Positions 10,127-19,139 of a DNA stretch of 64,000 nucleotides are shown here, piece by piece (within the stretch, counting starts at the first letter, position 1; every line of letters starts with the position of its first letter). Source of the DNA: Mucilaginibacter sabulilitoris (lineage in GTDB: Bacteria > Bacteroidota > Bacteroidia > Sphingobacteriales > Sphingobacteriaceae); assembly GCF_034262375.1 (NCBI RefSeq), contig NZ_CP139558.1, positions 3,782,001-3,846,000 of the forward strand, read 5' to 3'. The notes under the pieces were generated by a model. That model was given only the letters and a program-made list of their open reading frames with translations. It was not told the DNA's origin and ran no database searches. Both the position numbers and the translations under genes were made by a program.

Positions 10127-10216
10127 ACGAAATTTCGTCGATCAACTGCACAAATAGTAGATGAATATAAGCAATTATAACCGATGTCTATTATTCCTGT
10201 AGTTGCTCTACTATTT
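10127..10216. promoter_or_regulatory. Palindrome and inverted repeat in the divergent control region
   Basis: Between the kinase start (10061) and the small exported gene (10281) lie a perfect 12-bp palindrome ACGAAATTTCGT (10127-10138) and an inverted repeat AAATAGTAGA (10152-10161) / TCTACTATTT (10207-10216), with 45 bases between arms. These are candidate operators for the adjacent LytTR regulator or another factor; binding is not shown. Confidence 0.35.
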
Positions 10217-10280
10217 TTCTGCCGGGTAGGCTTTTCATTTAATATTGTTCCAAAAATACGATCCTTTAAAATTAAAAATC

Positions 10281-10739
10281 ATGAAAAAAAGCACAATAAA
10301 TCAGACGTTTATCAAGGTATTTACGCTGATCGCATTTAGTTTTGCAGCATTGGGATTTACCACCAGGTTTGGACTGGACGGCTACGAGGTATACTTAAAT
10401 AACAAACTTTTACTGAAGCAGTATGTGAACCAGCCGGTGAATTTAAGGGTATTACAACTGGATAAAGCAAAAGACAACGACGAGTTGCGCATAAAGTATA
10501 CCCATTGTTCCAATAAGGGAGCCGGTACGGGCCGGAGTATAGCGCTGAAAGATGAGCAGGGAAACACCCTGAAGAAATGGGCTTTTGCCGATGCTGCTGG
10601 TTCAGATTTAAGTATGGTTGTGCCCGTAAAAGAGTTGTTGCAGCTGGAAAAAAAGAATGCTGGTCATGAGCTTAGCCTCTATTATACCGCCCGGGAGCTT
10701 CCCAAAAGCGAGATGCTTGGATTTGTCCGCGTCAAATAA
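10281..10739 (+). CDS. Small exported protein of unknown function (152 aa)
   Basis: The start at 10281 was preferred over an in-frame ATG 36 bases upstream because MKKSTINQ begins a clear signal peptide (hydrophobic VFTLIAFSFAALGF). The mature part includes GYEVYLNNKLLLKQYV and a C-terminal strand-rich region. No catalytic motif or named domain was recognised. It is divergent from the LytS/LytTR pair with about 220 bases between, so it is a candidate target of that pair. It ends at a GC-rich hairpin. Confidence 0.8.
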   Translation: MKKSTINQTFIKVFTLIAFSFAALGFTTRFGLDGYEVYLNNKLLLKQYVNQPVNLRVLQLDKAKDNDELRIKYTHCSNKGAGTGRSIALKDEQGNTLKKWAFADAAGSDLSMVVPVKELLQLEKKNAGHELSLYYTARELPKSEMLGFVRVK

Positions 10740-10748
10740 TATAATAAT

Positions 10749-10773
10749 AGTGCCCCGTTTCGCCCGGGGCACT
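10749..10773. terminator. Bidirectional-type hairpin between convergent genes
   Basis: AGTGCCCCG (10749-10757) pairs with CGGGGCACT (10765-10773) around a 7-base loop. The flanks are AT-rich but there is no strong T-run. It sits between the convergent ends of the small exported gene and the GH99-like gene. Confidence 0.6.
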
Positions 10774-10833
10774 TGATTAACCAGGAAGGACACTCTTTTA
10801 GATTAGCGAAGGTTTCCGTATTTAAGGATTAAA

Positions 10834-12024
10834 TTAATTTTTGCCAAACACTTGTTTTACTGCCTCAAGATATTCGTAGCCATGTTGTTTGTCTGGTTCC
10901 AGGTAACTGCCTTCGGCCCATTCGTTCCAGGCATTAATGGTTATCAGCTTAGGTTGTTCTGGGTGACTATCTGCATAATTTTTGGCCTGCAATAAAAAAC
11001 GTTTAAAGTCGGCTGGGTTGGCATCCGTAACCATACCCTGTAACGGTCCGGTGAAGCGTGGATTAGGATCCCAGCTGATAGATACATGCGGGAAAAACGG
11101 TACGGTAAACTCTTTGCTGAATTTATGCCACCCTTCAATTGCTTTAACGCCCCATTTGTCATACCTGTCTAAAGGGATATAATGGCACCACTGGTAATTG
11201 GTAAGACTTTTGAAACCCAGCTCGGTAACCGTATTATTTTGGGTACTGCTGGTATCACCAGGCACTGCAGACAGGTTACTGGGTATAGCCGACCATAAAA
11301 TGCCTTGCAGGTGTAAGCCAGGGAAGCCCGCTTCTTTTGTTTTTTTGGTAAAATAATCAAGCGCTGCTTTGGCTGCAGTGATACTGCCCATGCCTTTAAT
11401 AAATGTGGATAGTTCATAAATACTGAATACCGGCTCGCCATTTATTTTGTAATAGTTAGGCTGGCTAAAATAATCTTTAATTACATGAGCAATCATATTA
11501 TTAAATGTGGCCCTGTCTATGGCCCCGTGCCAGTATATTTTATTTTTGTCGGCAGCGGTATAATCAAGGTAGCTGCTGTGATCGTGATTGGCCCACATCA
11601 AATAAAATTTCATTTTATTTTTGTTTGCCGCACTTAAAAAACCTTTATTCAATCCGTCCTCCAAAAAAGGTTTTCCATCATACCAATACCAATCATATAT
11701 AAATACATTTACACCATGTGATACGGCAGCATCAATCTTTTTTGCCACCACTTTAGGATCAGCCTCATTGGTATAACCCCATAATGGAACGTGCGGCTGG
11801 TTATGCCCGGGGAATTTAGGTTTAGCATTATAAATAGCTTCCCACTCACCTTTACCATCTTTAAACACACCAATGTCCTTAAATCGTGCATCGGGCTGAT
11901 AAGCGGGCCATACATAAGCGGCAATGTCATATTGCTGCTTTGCAGACTGCGGATATGCCGCTATTATATTTGTCATGAATAAAAAGAGCGCGTAAAAAAA
12001 CTTTATGAATTTCGGTTCTTTCAT
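10834..12024 (-). CDS. GH99-like / WbsX-type glycoside hydrolase, exported
   Basis: A 396-residue protein with an N-terminal signal peptide (ALFLFMTNIIAAYPQ). It carries the conserved blocks of the GH99-like/WbsX family: IAAYVWPAYQPD, WGYTNEADPKVVAKKIDAA, VNVFIYDWYWYDGKPFL, FYLMWANHDH and the C-terminal ITINAWNEWAEGSYLEPD. Characterised GH99 enzymes are endo-acting alpha-mannosidases or mannanases, while WbsX-like proteins occur in polysaccharide clusters. With a GH92 gene 4 kb away, an alpha-mannan-directed activity is plausible but inferred. It lies between two LytS/LytTR pairs, convergent with the gene at 10281. Confidence 0.85.
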   Translation of the reverse strand: MKEPKFIKFFYALFLFMTNIIAAYPQSAKQQYDIAAYVWPAYQPDARFKDIGVFKDGKGEWEAIYNAKPKFPGHNQPHVPLWGYTNEADPKVVAKKIDAAVSHGVNVFIYDWYWYDGKPFLEDGLNKGFLSAANKNKMKFYLMWANHDHSSYLDYTAADKNKIYWHGAIDRATFNNMIAHVIKDYFSQPNYYKINGEPVFSIYELSTFIKGMGSITAAKAALDYFTKKTKEAGFPGLHLQGILWSAIPSNLSAVPGDTSSTQNNTVTELGFKSLTNYQWCHYIPLDRYDKWGVKAIEGWHKFSKEFTVPFFPHVSISWDPNPRFTGPLQGMVTDANPADFKRFLLQAKNYADSHPEQPKLITINAWNEWAEGSYLEPDKQHGYEYLEAVKQVFGKN

Positions 12025-12159
12025 TTTTACGTTGTCGTATTTAATGATTATTTCTGTACAATCTTTTTATTGGCAAAACGCTCAGCTTCCCTCAGAAATG
12101 TAATTCCCGGAAATACAAAATGTGGAAAGGTTTTAAAGCTGCGTATTAAGATAAAGATA

Positions 12160-12900
12160 TCAGGAAAATTTTATTTTATCCCATAATTTATTGGCCACCA
12201 CCTGTTGTATTACTTGCTCGCGGTAATTGCGGCTTATTGGTATACGGTGCGATTGGATGAAAATATCATTGCCTTCAATACCATCAATTTTATTGGTCGA
12301 TACGATGTATGATTTGTGTACGCGGATAAATAGCTTACTATCCAAATTTTGTTCAAGGCTTTTGAGATTAAGCAGTGTAATGTATTTTCCTTTGCCCGTA
12401 AAAATTGTCACATAGTTTTGCATACCTTCTACATACAGGATCTCGTCAAAGTAAATTTTTTCATACTTATTGCCGCATTTTATAAAAAAGTAATTCTCAT
12501 AAGTTTCGGCCTTTTGTTCGCCCTGGTGGATAGAGTTGCTGAGCAGGCGGTGATAATCTTTTGCCTTATTTGCCGATTTAAAAAAGCGGTCGAACGTGAT
12601 GGGTTTCAGCAGGTAATCGAGCACGTTGAGCTGAAATCCCTCCAGTGCATAGCTTGGGTATGCTGTTGTGATGATTACCATAGGTGGCTTCGGCATAATC
12701 TTCAGAAAATCGATACCATTCATTTTGGGCATCTGAATATCCAGGAATATCAGGTCGATGGATTGATGATCGAGTAGTTTGATGAGTTCCAACGGGTTTT
12801 CGCAGGTGCCCGTTAGTTGTAGAAAGTCTACCTCGCGCACATAACTTGCAAGTCCTTCGCGGGCCAGTGGCTCATCATCAATTATTACGCAGTTCATCAT
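12160..12900 (-). CDS. LytTR-family response regulator (second pair)
   Basis: A 246-residue regulator. The start MMNCVIIDDEP at 12900 was chosen over an upstream in-frame ATG at 12936, which would overlap the kinase gene; from 12900 it begins one base after the kinase stop. The receiver carries DDE near residues 9-11, the acceptor Asp in IFLDIQMPKMNG and LLKP. The LytTR domain follows at about 145-246 (FIKCGNKYEKIYFDEILYVE, RVHKSYIVS, IPISRNYRE). It is translationally close-coupled to the kinase and is a paralogue of the regulator at 8263. Confidence 0.93.
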   Translation of the reverse strand: MMNCVIIDDEPLAREGLASYVREVDFLQLTGTCENPLELIKLLDHQSIDLIFLDIQMPKMNGIDFLKIMPKPPMVIITTAYPSYALEGFQLNVLDYLLKPITFDRFFKSANKAKDYHRLLSNSIHQGEQKAETYENYFFIKCGNKYEKIYFDEILYVEGMQNYVTIFTGKGKYITLLNLKSLEQNLDSKLFIRVHKSYIVSTNKIDGIEGNDIFIQSHRIPISRNYREQVIQQVVANKLWDKIKFS

Positions 12901-12901
12901 A

Positions 12902-14029
12902 TCAAGCCATTTGCAGTGTTGGGGTGGATAGTACAAACTCCGTTAAGGTAAGCTGAAGTCTTACAGCAAACCGGTTTGCGCTTTCATCTATATCCAGTTG
13001 GTACTGGTTTGGGTAAATAAGGTCGAGCCTTCGTTTTACATTTTTTAGGCCGATACCGCCATAATTCACCGCGTCGGTAGTTGCATCGGTCGAGGTACTG
13101 TTGGCAACATGCAGCTCAAGCTCATTGCCCGTAAGGTTTAATTTTATTGCTATCCAATTGCGAGCGCCGGTATGTTTGGAAACATGTTTAAAAGCATTTT
13201 CCACAAAGGTCATGAGTATAAAAGGGGCTATTCCTAAATGGCTGGGTAACGGCTCATCAACCTCAAAAGTAACACGCACGTTGTTGTTTTGCCTGAGTTT
13301 TTCGAGCTCGATAAAGTTTTCGAGATAGCTGAGCTCTTTCCATAAGGGTATCTGGTGACCGTTGCATTCATACAGTTGATAACGTAGCAATTCGGAAAAT
13401 TTGGCCAGCGAGGCGGATGCCATATCAGGGTTTTTATGAATGAGGAAGAAGATAGAATTGATGCTGTTGAACAGAAAATGCGGGTTAAACTGATATTTTA
13501 AAAAATTGAGTTCCGTTTCCAGTTTCTCTTTTTCAAGCATCTGTTGCCTGCGCTCCGTTTGCAGCCAGTTTTTGGTTAGTTTAATGCTCATGCCAAGCGT
13601 CATGCTGGCTACGGTAGAAGGGAAGGAGGTATTGTAAAAAAATGTGAAGTTGCCGGGATCAACATCAAACATTTTTTTAACACTGCAGCCTGCTAAAAAC
13701 GCACTTAAGTAATATCCGGTGTTAATAAGGGTAGACGTGCAGATAGCAGTAATGCTTAAATAAATGATATACTCGGTGAGCCTGTCTTTTTTCATGAAGC
13801 GCGGCATCAGAAAATACAGGTTAAAGTACACCGCAATGGCCTCAAAAATTACATAAGCCAAAATCTTCACACTGTAAGCCGAAAAGAACATCGACTTAGC
13901 AGCCACCAATGGGTTGGCAACGGCTATTGTAAACCAAAAATAATGGTACACACACCAAAATGGAATATGGTACAGCTTGTATTTAAACAGCCAGTTTTGG
14001 TTTAATGTATCAACTGATAACTTGCTCAT
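12902..14029 (-). CDS. LytS-type sensor histidine kinase (second pair)
   Basis: A 375-residue membrane kinase. Several transmembrane segments occupy about residues 15-165, followed by the PF06580-type acceptor motif FNPHFLFNSINSIFFL near residue 200. The HATPase_c domain includes FVENAFKHV and GGIGLKNVKRRLDLIYP. Its stop lies one base before the regulator start. The divergent neighbour is the outer-membrane protein at 14298, a reasonable candidate target. Confidence 0.92.
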   Translation of the reverse strand: MSKLSVDTLNQNWLFKYKLYHIPFWCVYHYFWFTIAVANPLVAAKSMFFSAYSVKILAYVIFEAIAVYFNLYFLMPRFMKKDRLTEYIIYLSITAICTSTLINTGYYLSAFLAGCSVKKMFDVDPGNFTFFYNTSFPSTVASMTLGMSIKLTKNWLQTERRQQMLEKEKLETELNFLKYQFNPHFLFNSINSIFFLIHKNPDMASASLAKFSELLRYQLYECNGHQIPLWKELSYLENFIELEKLRQNNNVRVTFEVDEPLPSHLGIAPFILMTFVENAFKHVSKHTGARNWIAIKLNLTGNELELHVANSTSTDATTDAVNYGGIGLKNVKRRLDLIYPNQYQLDIDESANRFAVRLQLTLTEFVLSTPTLQMA

Positions 14030-14297
14030 TTTTACACCGTAACATTTCAGTATACCTAAGATACAGCAATTGTATTGATTTATGCATTGCTTTTGTATCA
14101 GGCGCTTTAAATAATTGATGAATTGCGGCTGTTAAGTGATAAGTGGTAAAATAGAAACCAGAACCTCTGTTTTTAATCAATCTGCGTTGTTTTATGCGTC
14201 TTGTCAATTATAGGTAGCCACTTATCATCCTTATTTTTCTAAGTTTTGTGAACGGTTTTTATTTGTTGTGCCAGCCACTGAAAAGGCTGATCCCATC

Positions 14298-16763
14298 ATG
14301 AAAACTCTTTGCATTAGTCTGCTATTGATATGTATGTTGCAAAGCACCAGGGCCCAGGTATCGGGTAAGGTAATCACTGGAAAGGGAGCGCCCTTGCCGT
14401 ATGCAACTGCATCCGTTATTAAAGCTGCTGATTCGTCACCGGTTAAAAGTTTGTTGACTGATGAGCGGGGTATCTATAGGTTAGAAAACATTGTTCCTGG
14501 TAGTTACCGCGTCCGGTTAAGCAGCATTGGTTATCAAACTTGGGTTTCGCCCGTATTTATAATTACAGCAGGTACGCCCGCAAACGATTTAGGGGTTATC
14601 ATCATGGCCGAAAATATCCATCAATTGATCGAGGTGGTGATCCGCGCTGATAAACCTTTGTACCAACAGCGGAGTGATGGTTTGGTTGTGAATGTAGAAA
14701 ATAGTGTGCTTACCAAAGGCAGTTCGGCATTGCAGGTTTTGGAACGGTTGCCCGGCGTAGCGATTGACCATCGTAATAGCGGTATTGCTTTAAACGGTAA
14801 AAACGGGGTTACTGTTATGATCAATGGTAAACCCGTGCGGATGCCACTTGGACAGATAGAGACCCTGCTAAGTGGTACAAGTGCCGATAACATTGAAAAG
14901 ATAGAATTACTAACCACCCCGCCCGCAGGCTACGACGCTGAAGGGAGTGCCGGCATCATTAACATAGTGATGAAGAAAAGCAAAAAACGTGGTACGAATG
15001 GCTCATATTCATTAACCGGAGGCTACGGCATGGGCGAAAAAGGCACGGCCAGTCTTAACCTAAATCGTAATACCAAAAATGTGAATCTATATGGTTCATA
15101 CGCCTACTCGCATGATCGTACCTATACCGATCTGTTTATTACTGGTCACCAGGTCACGCCGTTTTTGGGCGGTCCTTCCGAAGTTGCCTTTTATACCAAA
15201 ACGAAACAAATAAGTAATAATCATAACGCTACGCTCACGGCCGATATTAAACTGGATACGCTAACTACGCTTAGCACCAGCCTGGCATATAATAACAGTC
15301 ACTCGCCCAGTTACACCTATAGCCACGCAGACTACAATATATTGCCCGATTCATTGCTCGTTTACACCGGACATATCAACGGCATGAACGGTTGGAACAA
15401 CCTGACCGGCTCGGTTAGTATCGAAAGGATGTTATCCCAGGATGAAAAGCTCAGCTTTGATATCGACTATATTCATTACAGCAACAACAGCCCATCGGAA
15501 GTGCAAAGCTCATTCATCAATAAACACGGGCAACAGGTATATGCTAATAACAGTGTAAGCGCCGAACGGCAACGCGGGTTTGCAAACACGGTCATTAATG
15601 TTGGCGTAGCAAAAGCCGATTATACCAAACAGCTGAATGCCAAACTAAAGCTGGAAACCGGGATTAAAAGCACCTATACCACCAGCACAAGTTCGTCTGG
15701 TATCGAAAGCCTGTTGAATGGTGCATGGGTTAAAAATAGCGTGGTTGCCAACGAAATATTCATGAAAGAAGGGATTGCCGCGGCTTATGCATCATTTACC
15801 GCGAATTTCAGTAATGCTGTAAGTCTTGTTGCAGGGGTGCGCTACGAATACTCTTATACCAATATGGATAACCCGCAGACCATTGAAAATCTGGTTAACC
15901 GTAAACTGAGCGTATTATTCCCTACGCTATTATTTACTGCTAAAACTGGCGAACGCGCAGAATTACAGCTGTCGTACACTAAACGTATCAGCAGGCCTAC
16001 CTATGATGACCTTGCATCATATGTTGGCTACAGTGACCCTACCGCGGTTTATACCGGTAATCCGTTTTTAAAACCCACCATTACCAATAATATAAAATTG
16101 GGTTATAACTATGGCGATTATACTTTTTCCCTGCTGTATAGCCACGATGATAACCCCATTTCGCGGTATCAGTTGAGCGATAGTCCGCAGCATGACCTGT
16201 TGTATATCTCGCCTCAAAACCTGGTTTATCAAAATAACCTTACTTTTCAAACCAATTTGCCTTTTAAAGTAAGCAATTGGTGGAATATGAGTTATAGCTT
16301 TGTTGGCGGACTAAGGCGGTTTAAAGAAAACTATACGCAGTATCCTTTTACCAAATCATACTTTGGGTATTCAATAAATTTTAACCAATCAATTAAACTG
16401 TCAAAAAGTTTTTCTGCAGAAATTTCGGGTGGATATAATTCCTACTCCATTAATGGTACGCAAACAATAAATGGATTTGGCATTTTAAATGCAGGTATAA
16501 AAAAGGAACTGAAAAATAATAAGGGTACTATCCAGCTATCAGCAGCAGATATTTTGAGCAGTTCACGTATTCATGTTTATTATGGTACGCTTACTCCCCA
16601 GCCGTTCAATATATACAGTCATGTAGCTATTAATACCGAATCGAGGCATTTTCCTATTATAAAACTCACTTATACACGATCATTTGGTGGCGCCGGTATG
16701 CTAAACAAGAACAAACAGGAAAGTGGCTCAAAAGATGAAAGCGACCGGATCAGAAAGAACTAA
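14298..16763 (+). CDS. Outer-membrane beta-barrel protein with carboxypeptidase-regulatory-like N-domain
   Basis: An 821-residue TonB-receptor-like barrel protein of the OMP_b-brl_3 type. The start at 14298 gives a signal peptide (MKTLCISLLLICMLQSTRAQ); an in-frame ATG 30 bases upstream is less suitable. A CarboxypepD_reg-like domain covers about residues 22-105 (GKGAPLPYATASVIK, RLSSIGYQTW). A plug-like region follows at 130-230 (ALQVLERLPGVAIDH, GSAGIINIVMKK), then a long barrel. Such proteins are often found next to LytS/LytTR pairs; the substrate is unknown. The last 25 residues are charged and lack the aromatic barrel end, which is slightly unusual. Confidence 0.88.
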   Translation: MKTLCISLLLICMLQSTRAQVSGKVITGKGAPLPYATASVIKAADSSPVKSLLTDERGIYRLENIVPGSYRVRLSSIGYQTWVSPVFIITAGTPANDLGVIIMAENIHQLIEVVIRADKPLYQQRSDGLVVNVENSVLTKGSSALQVLERLPGVAIDHRNSGIALNGKNGVTVMINGKPVRMPLGQIETLLSGTSADNIEKIELLTTPPAGYDAEGSAGIINIVMKKSKKRGTNGSYSLTGGYGMGEKGTASLNLNRNTKNVNLYGSYAYSHDRTYTDLFITGHQVTPFLGGPSEVAFYTKTKQISNNHNATLTADIKLDTLTTLSTSLAYNNSHSPSYTYSHADYNILPDSLLVYTGHINGMNGWNNLTGSVSIERMLSQDEKLSFDIDYIHYSNNSPSEVQSSFINKHGQQVYANNSVSAERQRGFANTVINVGVAKADYTKQLNAKLKLETGIKSTYTTSTSSSGIESLLNGAWVKNSVVANEIFMKEGIAAAYASFTANFSNAVSLVAGVRYEYSYTNMDNPQTIENLVNRKLSVLFPTLLFTAKTGERAELQLSYTKRISRPTYDDLASYVGYSDPTAVYTGNPFLKPTITNNIKLGYNYGDYTFSLLYSHDDNPISRYQLSDSPQHDLLYISPQNLVYQNNLTFQTNLPFKVSNWWNMSYSFVGGLRRFKENYTQYPFTKSYFGYSINFNQSIKLSKSFSAEISGGYNSYSINGTQTINGFGILNAGIKKELKNNKGTIQLSAADILSSSRIHVYYGTLTPQPFNIYSHVAINTESRHFPIIKLTYTRSFGGAGMLNKNKQESGSKDESDRIRKN

Positions 16764-16916
16764 AATTGCTACCTAATCACGACCTTTTTAGCCAGGAATT
16801 GATGAACAATTACTGTTTTAATTTTTCGTACCGTGCTTTTTTGCTTTTATACCCATTTTATAATATTTGATCAGAAATCATAAGCTTATTTTGGCTAATT
16901 TGGATTTTTGAAATAA

Positions 16917-18065
16917 ATGCTTCTAAGATCATTAATATTAACAGGTGCTATTAATGGCTTATTTTTCATGCTGCTTTTGAAGAATAAGAAGAAAATTTCG
17001 GGTAGCGATAAGATATTAATGTTATGGATGGGGATTATTTCATTACAACTAGGGTTTTATTATGATAATCTATCTGCCAAACCCATTTTCCCGGGATATT
17101 TACAACTGGTAAGTTTTTCCCTGCCACTAATTAGTTCTCCGGTGCTTTATTTTTACATTCGTTCGTTATCTATGGGGTACGGGTTTAAAAAAAGAAATCT
17201 GTCAATCCATTTACTCCCATTCCTGGTTTTCAATTGCGTAATTTTTTTTCTTCGTTACACAAAAGAGGATGGTCTTTTTTTGAAAGATGGATTCCCGCAT
17301 TTTGGCAGTACATTAAATTGGGGGCTTAGATATTCCTTAACCGCTTTATTAGCAGTTATTCCCGGATACTACACTGTTTTAAGCTTTCTTGTACTTTTAA
17401 GGTATCAAAAAACATTGCCGAATAATTATTCCTATACTGAAAAAATAAACTTGAACTGGCTAAAATGGATTGTTGTTTCGCTGCTTATTCTTTTCGCCGG
17501 GCTGTTTCTATTTATTAAATATGGGGTTAGCTATAAACTTGTTGACTATCCCAATCTTTTTGCAGTTGTTGGGGCCGTCCTTACTGGCTATGTTTTTTTT
17601 ATTGGCTTCTGCGGTCTACAGCAGGATGCAGTATTTAACAATGATATATCACTTCAAGAATATCTTAATGAAGAAGACATCAAAGTAGCAAACTATAAAA
17701 ATTCGGGGCTGAACGAGGAAAAAGCAGATCAAATTTTTATTCGGTTAAAATTCCACATGGATGGAGCTAAACCTTTTTTAAAAGAAGATTTGAGCCTGAC
17801 TATGCTTGCAGGTGAATTGGGAATTACCTCAAATCAGCTTTCGCAAGTTATCAATCAAAGGGCCCAATCAAATTTTTTTAATTTCATAAATGGCTACCGG
17901 GTAGAAGCTGTTAAAGATAAATTTAAAGACCCTGCTATGGCGTATTATTCGATATTGGGCATTGCGTATGATTCGGGCTTTCGTTCAAAGTCTTCGTTCA
18001 ATAAAATTTTTAAAGAAACTACGGGTCAAACACCTTTGCAATACCGGAAGGCTATTAGCTCATAA
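16917..18065 (+). CDS. AraC-family transcriptional regulator with N-terminal membrane domain
   Basis: A 382-residue regulator. About seven transmembrane segments fill residues 1-240, then a linker and a C-terminal AraC HTH domain from about 280. The first recognition helix region is LTMLAGELGITSNQLSQVIN and the second is IAYDSGFRSKSSFNKIFKE, ending TGQTPLQYRK. It probably senses a membrane or extracellular signal directly. The downstream membrane-protein gene starts 73 bases after the stop. No target operator is visible. Confidence 0.92.
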   Translation: MLLRSLILTGAINGLFFMLLLKNKKKISGSDKILMLWMGIISLQLGFYYDNLSAKPIFPGYLQLVSFSLPLISSPVLYFYIRSLSMGYGFKKRNLSIHLLPFLVFNCVIFFLRYTKEDGLFLKDGFPHFGSTLNWGLRYSLTALLAVIPGYYTVLSFLVLLRYQKTLPNNYSYTEKINLNWLKWIVVSLLILFAGLFLFIKYGVSYKLVDYPNLFAVVGAVLTGYVFFIGFCGLQQDAVFNNDISLQEYLNEEDIKVANYKNSGLNEEKADQIFIRLKFHMDGAKPFLKEDLSLTMLAGELGITSNQLSQVINQRAQSNFFNFINGYRVEAVKDKFKDPAMAYYSILGIAYDSGFRSKSSFNKIFKETTGQTPLQYRKAISS

Positions 18066-18138
18066 ATTTATTGGTCTTTCCCTACCTTTCCGGACGATTG
18101 CCATCCGTTTTAAACTTTCATTTGCTAAAAATAAAGCA

Positions 18139-18810
18139 ATGGAAAGTTTTACAGTCATTCACAAAATTAATATTGCGGTGCACGTCGCAGCAGGCTCATT
18201 AGCATTAATAGTTGGTTTAGTGGCTCTTATTGTCAATAAGGGAAAAAAGCTGCACCGGCTAACCGGGCGATTATTCCTGATGCTGATGTCTGTCGTTATC
18301 TTAACCGGATTAATTGGAGTGTTTGTGTTCGGAAGAAATACTTTTTTGCTCGTTATAACCGTATTGAGTGGTTATTTGGCATTTTCCGGATACCGGGTCA
18401 TAAAAGCAAAGTCAAATGTTCCTAAAGTTATCGACATAGGTATATGTCTGCTATCCTTAATATCCGTATCATATTTCCTTTATTATTTTAAATCTATTGG
18501 GATGATCTGGTCTCCGGTAATTATTTATAGCACGGTTGGCTATTTATTTTTGATGATCGTGTATGACTGTGGCAGATACTTTATACCAGCCAAAACATAC
18601 GCTAACCTTTGGATATATGAACATATTTTAAAAATGGTGAGTGCTTTCAGCGGTTTATTATCTGCTTTTTCAGGAACAGTTTTTCCTCAATATCAGCCTT
18701 ATAGCCAGTTTATCCCATCCATTTTAGGGACATTGACCGCAATTTGCTTCATGATACATGTCTCCAACAGAAAAAAATATGTTGATGTTAAATTAAAAAG
18801 GATTGGATAA
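18139..18810 (+). CDS. Polytopic membrane protein, DUF2306-like (223 aa)
   Basis: The start at 18139 (MESFTVIHKINIAVHVAAG) was chosen because the in-frame extension upstream overlaps the AraC gene and is not hydrophobic. About six or seven transmembrane helices are seen, with conserved-looking His residues in the first helix (HKINIAVHVAAGSLAL) and after the second (KKLHRLTGRLF). This layout resembles DUF2306-type membrane proteins. Function is unknown. It lies in the same orientation as the AraC regulator and may be co-transcribed with it. Confidence 0.75.
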   Translation: MESFTVIHKINIAVHVAAGSLALIVGLVALIVNKGKKLHRLTGRLFLMLMSVVILTGLIGVFVFGRNTFLLVITVLSGYLAFSGYRVIKAKSNVPKVIDIGICLLSLISVSYFLYYFKSIGMIWSPVIIYSTVGYLFLMIVYDCGRYFIPAKTYANLWIYEHILKMVSAFSGLLSAFSGTVFPQYQPYSQFIPSILGTLTAICFMIHVSNRKKYVDVKLKRIG

Positions 18811-19139
18811 TTTCCTCGTCACCTATCTCATTTCATGCCATTAAATAGTTTAAAGGCTCAAGATCTTCCAAATTATGATCGAAAAGTTGTAACATTTAGA
18901 ATACCGAAATCAAACTTTTAAACTTTAAGTGATTTTCCTGAAGCTAAGCCCGAACCAGCAGATACCAGTTCAGGCAGGCGGCAACTGACATTGCCGTCTA
19001 TCTTACAATCGAAAATAAAAAGAATAGTTCGAATTTATCCACCGACTTATTAAAACAACAATACTATTCGAGCGAAGTGATTATGTTTGTTTTTTAACCG
19101 GTTTTACCTTTCAATTGCCTTGCGCTTTAGTCAGATATT
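18811..19139. other. Intergenic gap between convergent genes
   Basis: About 330 bases between the DUF2306-like gene and the permease gene. No open frame with a coding signature, no T-tailed hairpin and no repeat was recognised. Confidence 0.4.

Noticed and set aside
12349..12777. A 142-codon plus-strand frame inside the second LytTR regulator
   Set aside because: It is fully antisense to a clear receiver/LytTR gene and has no domain of its own.
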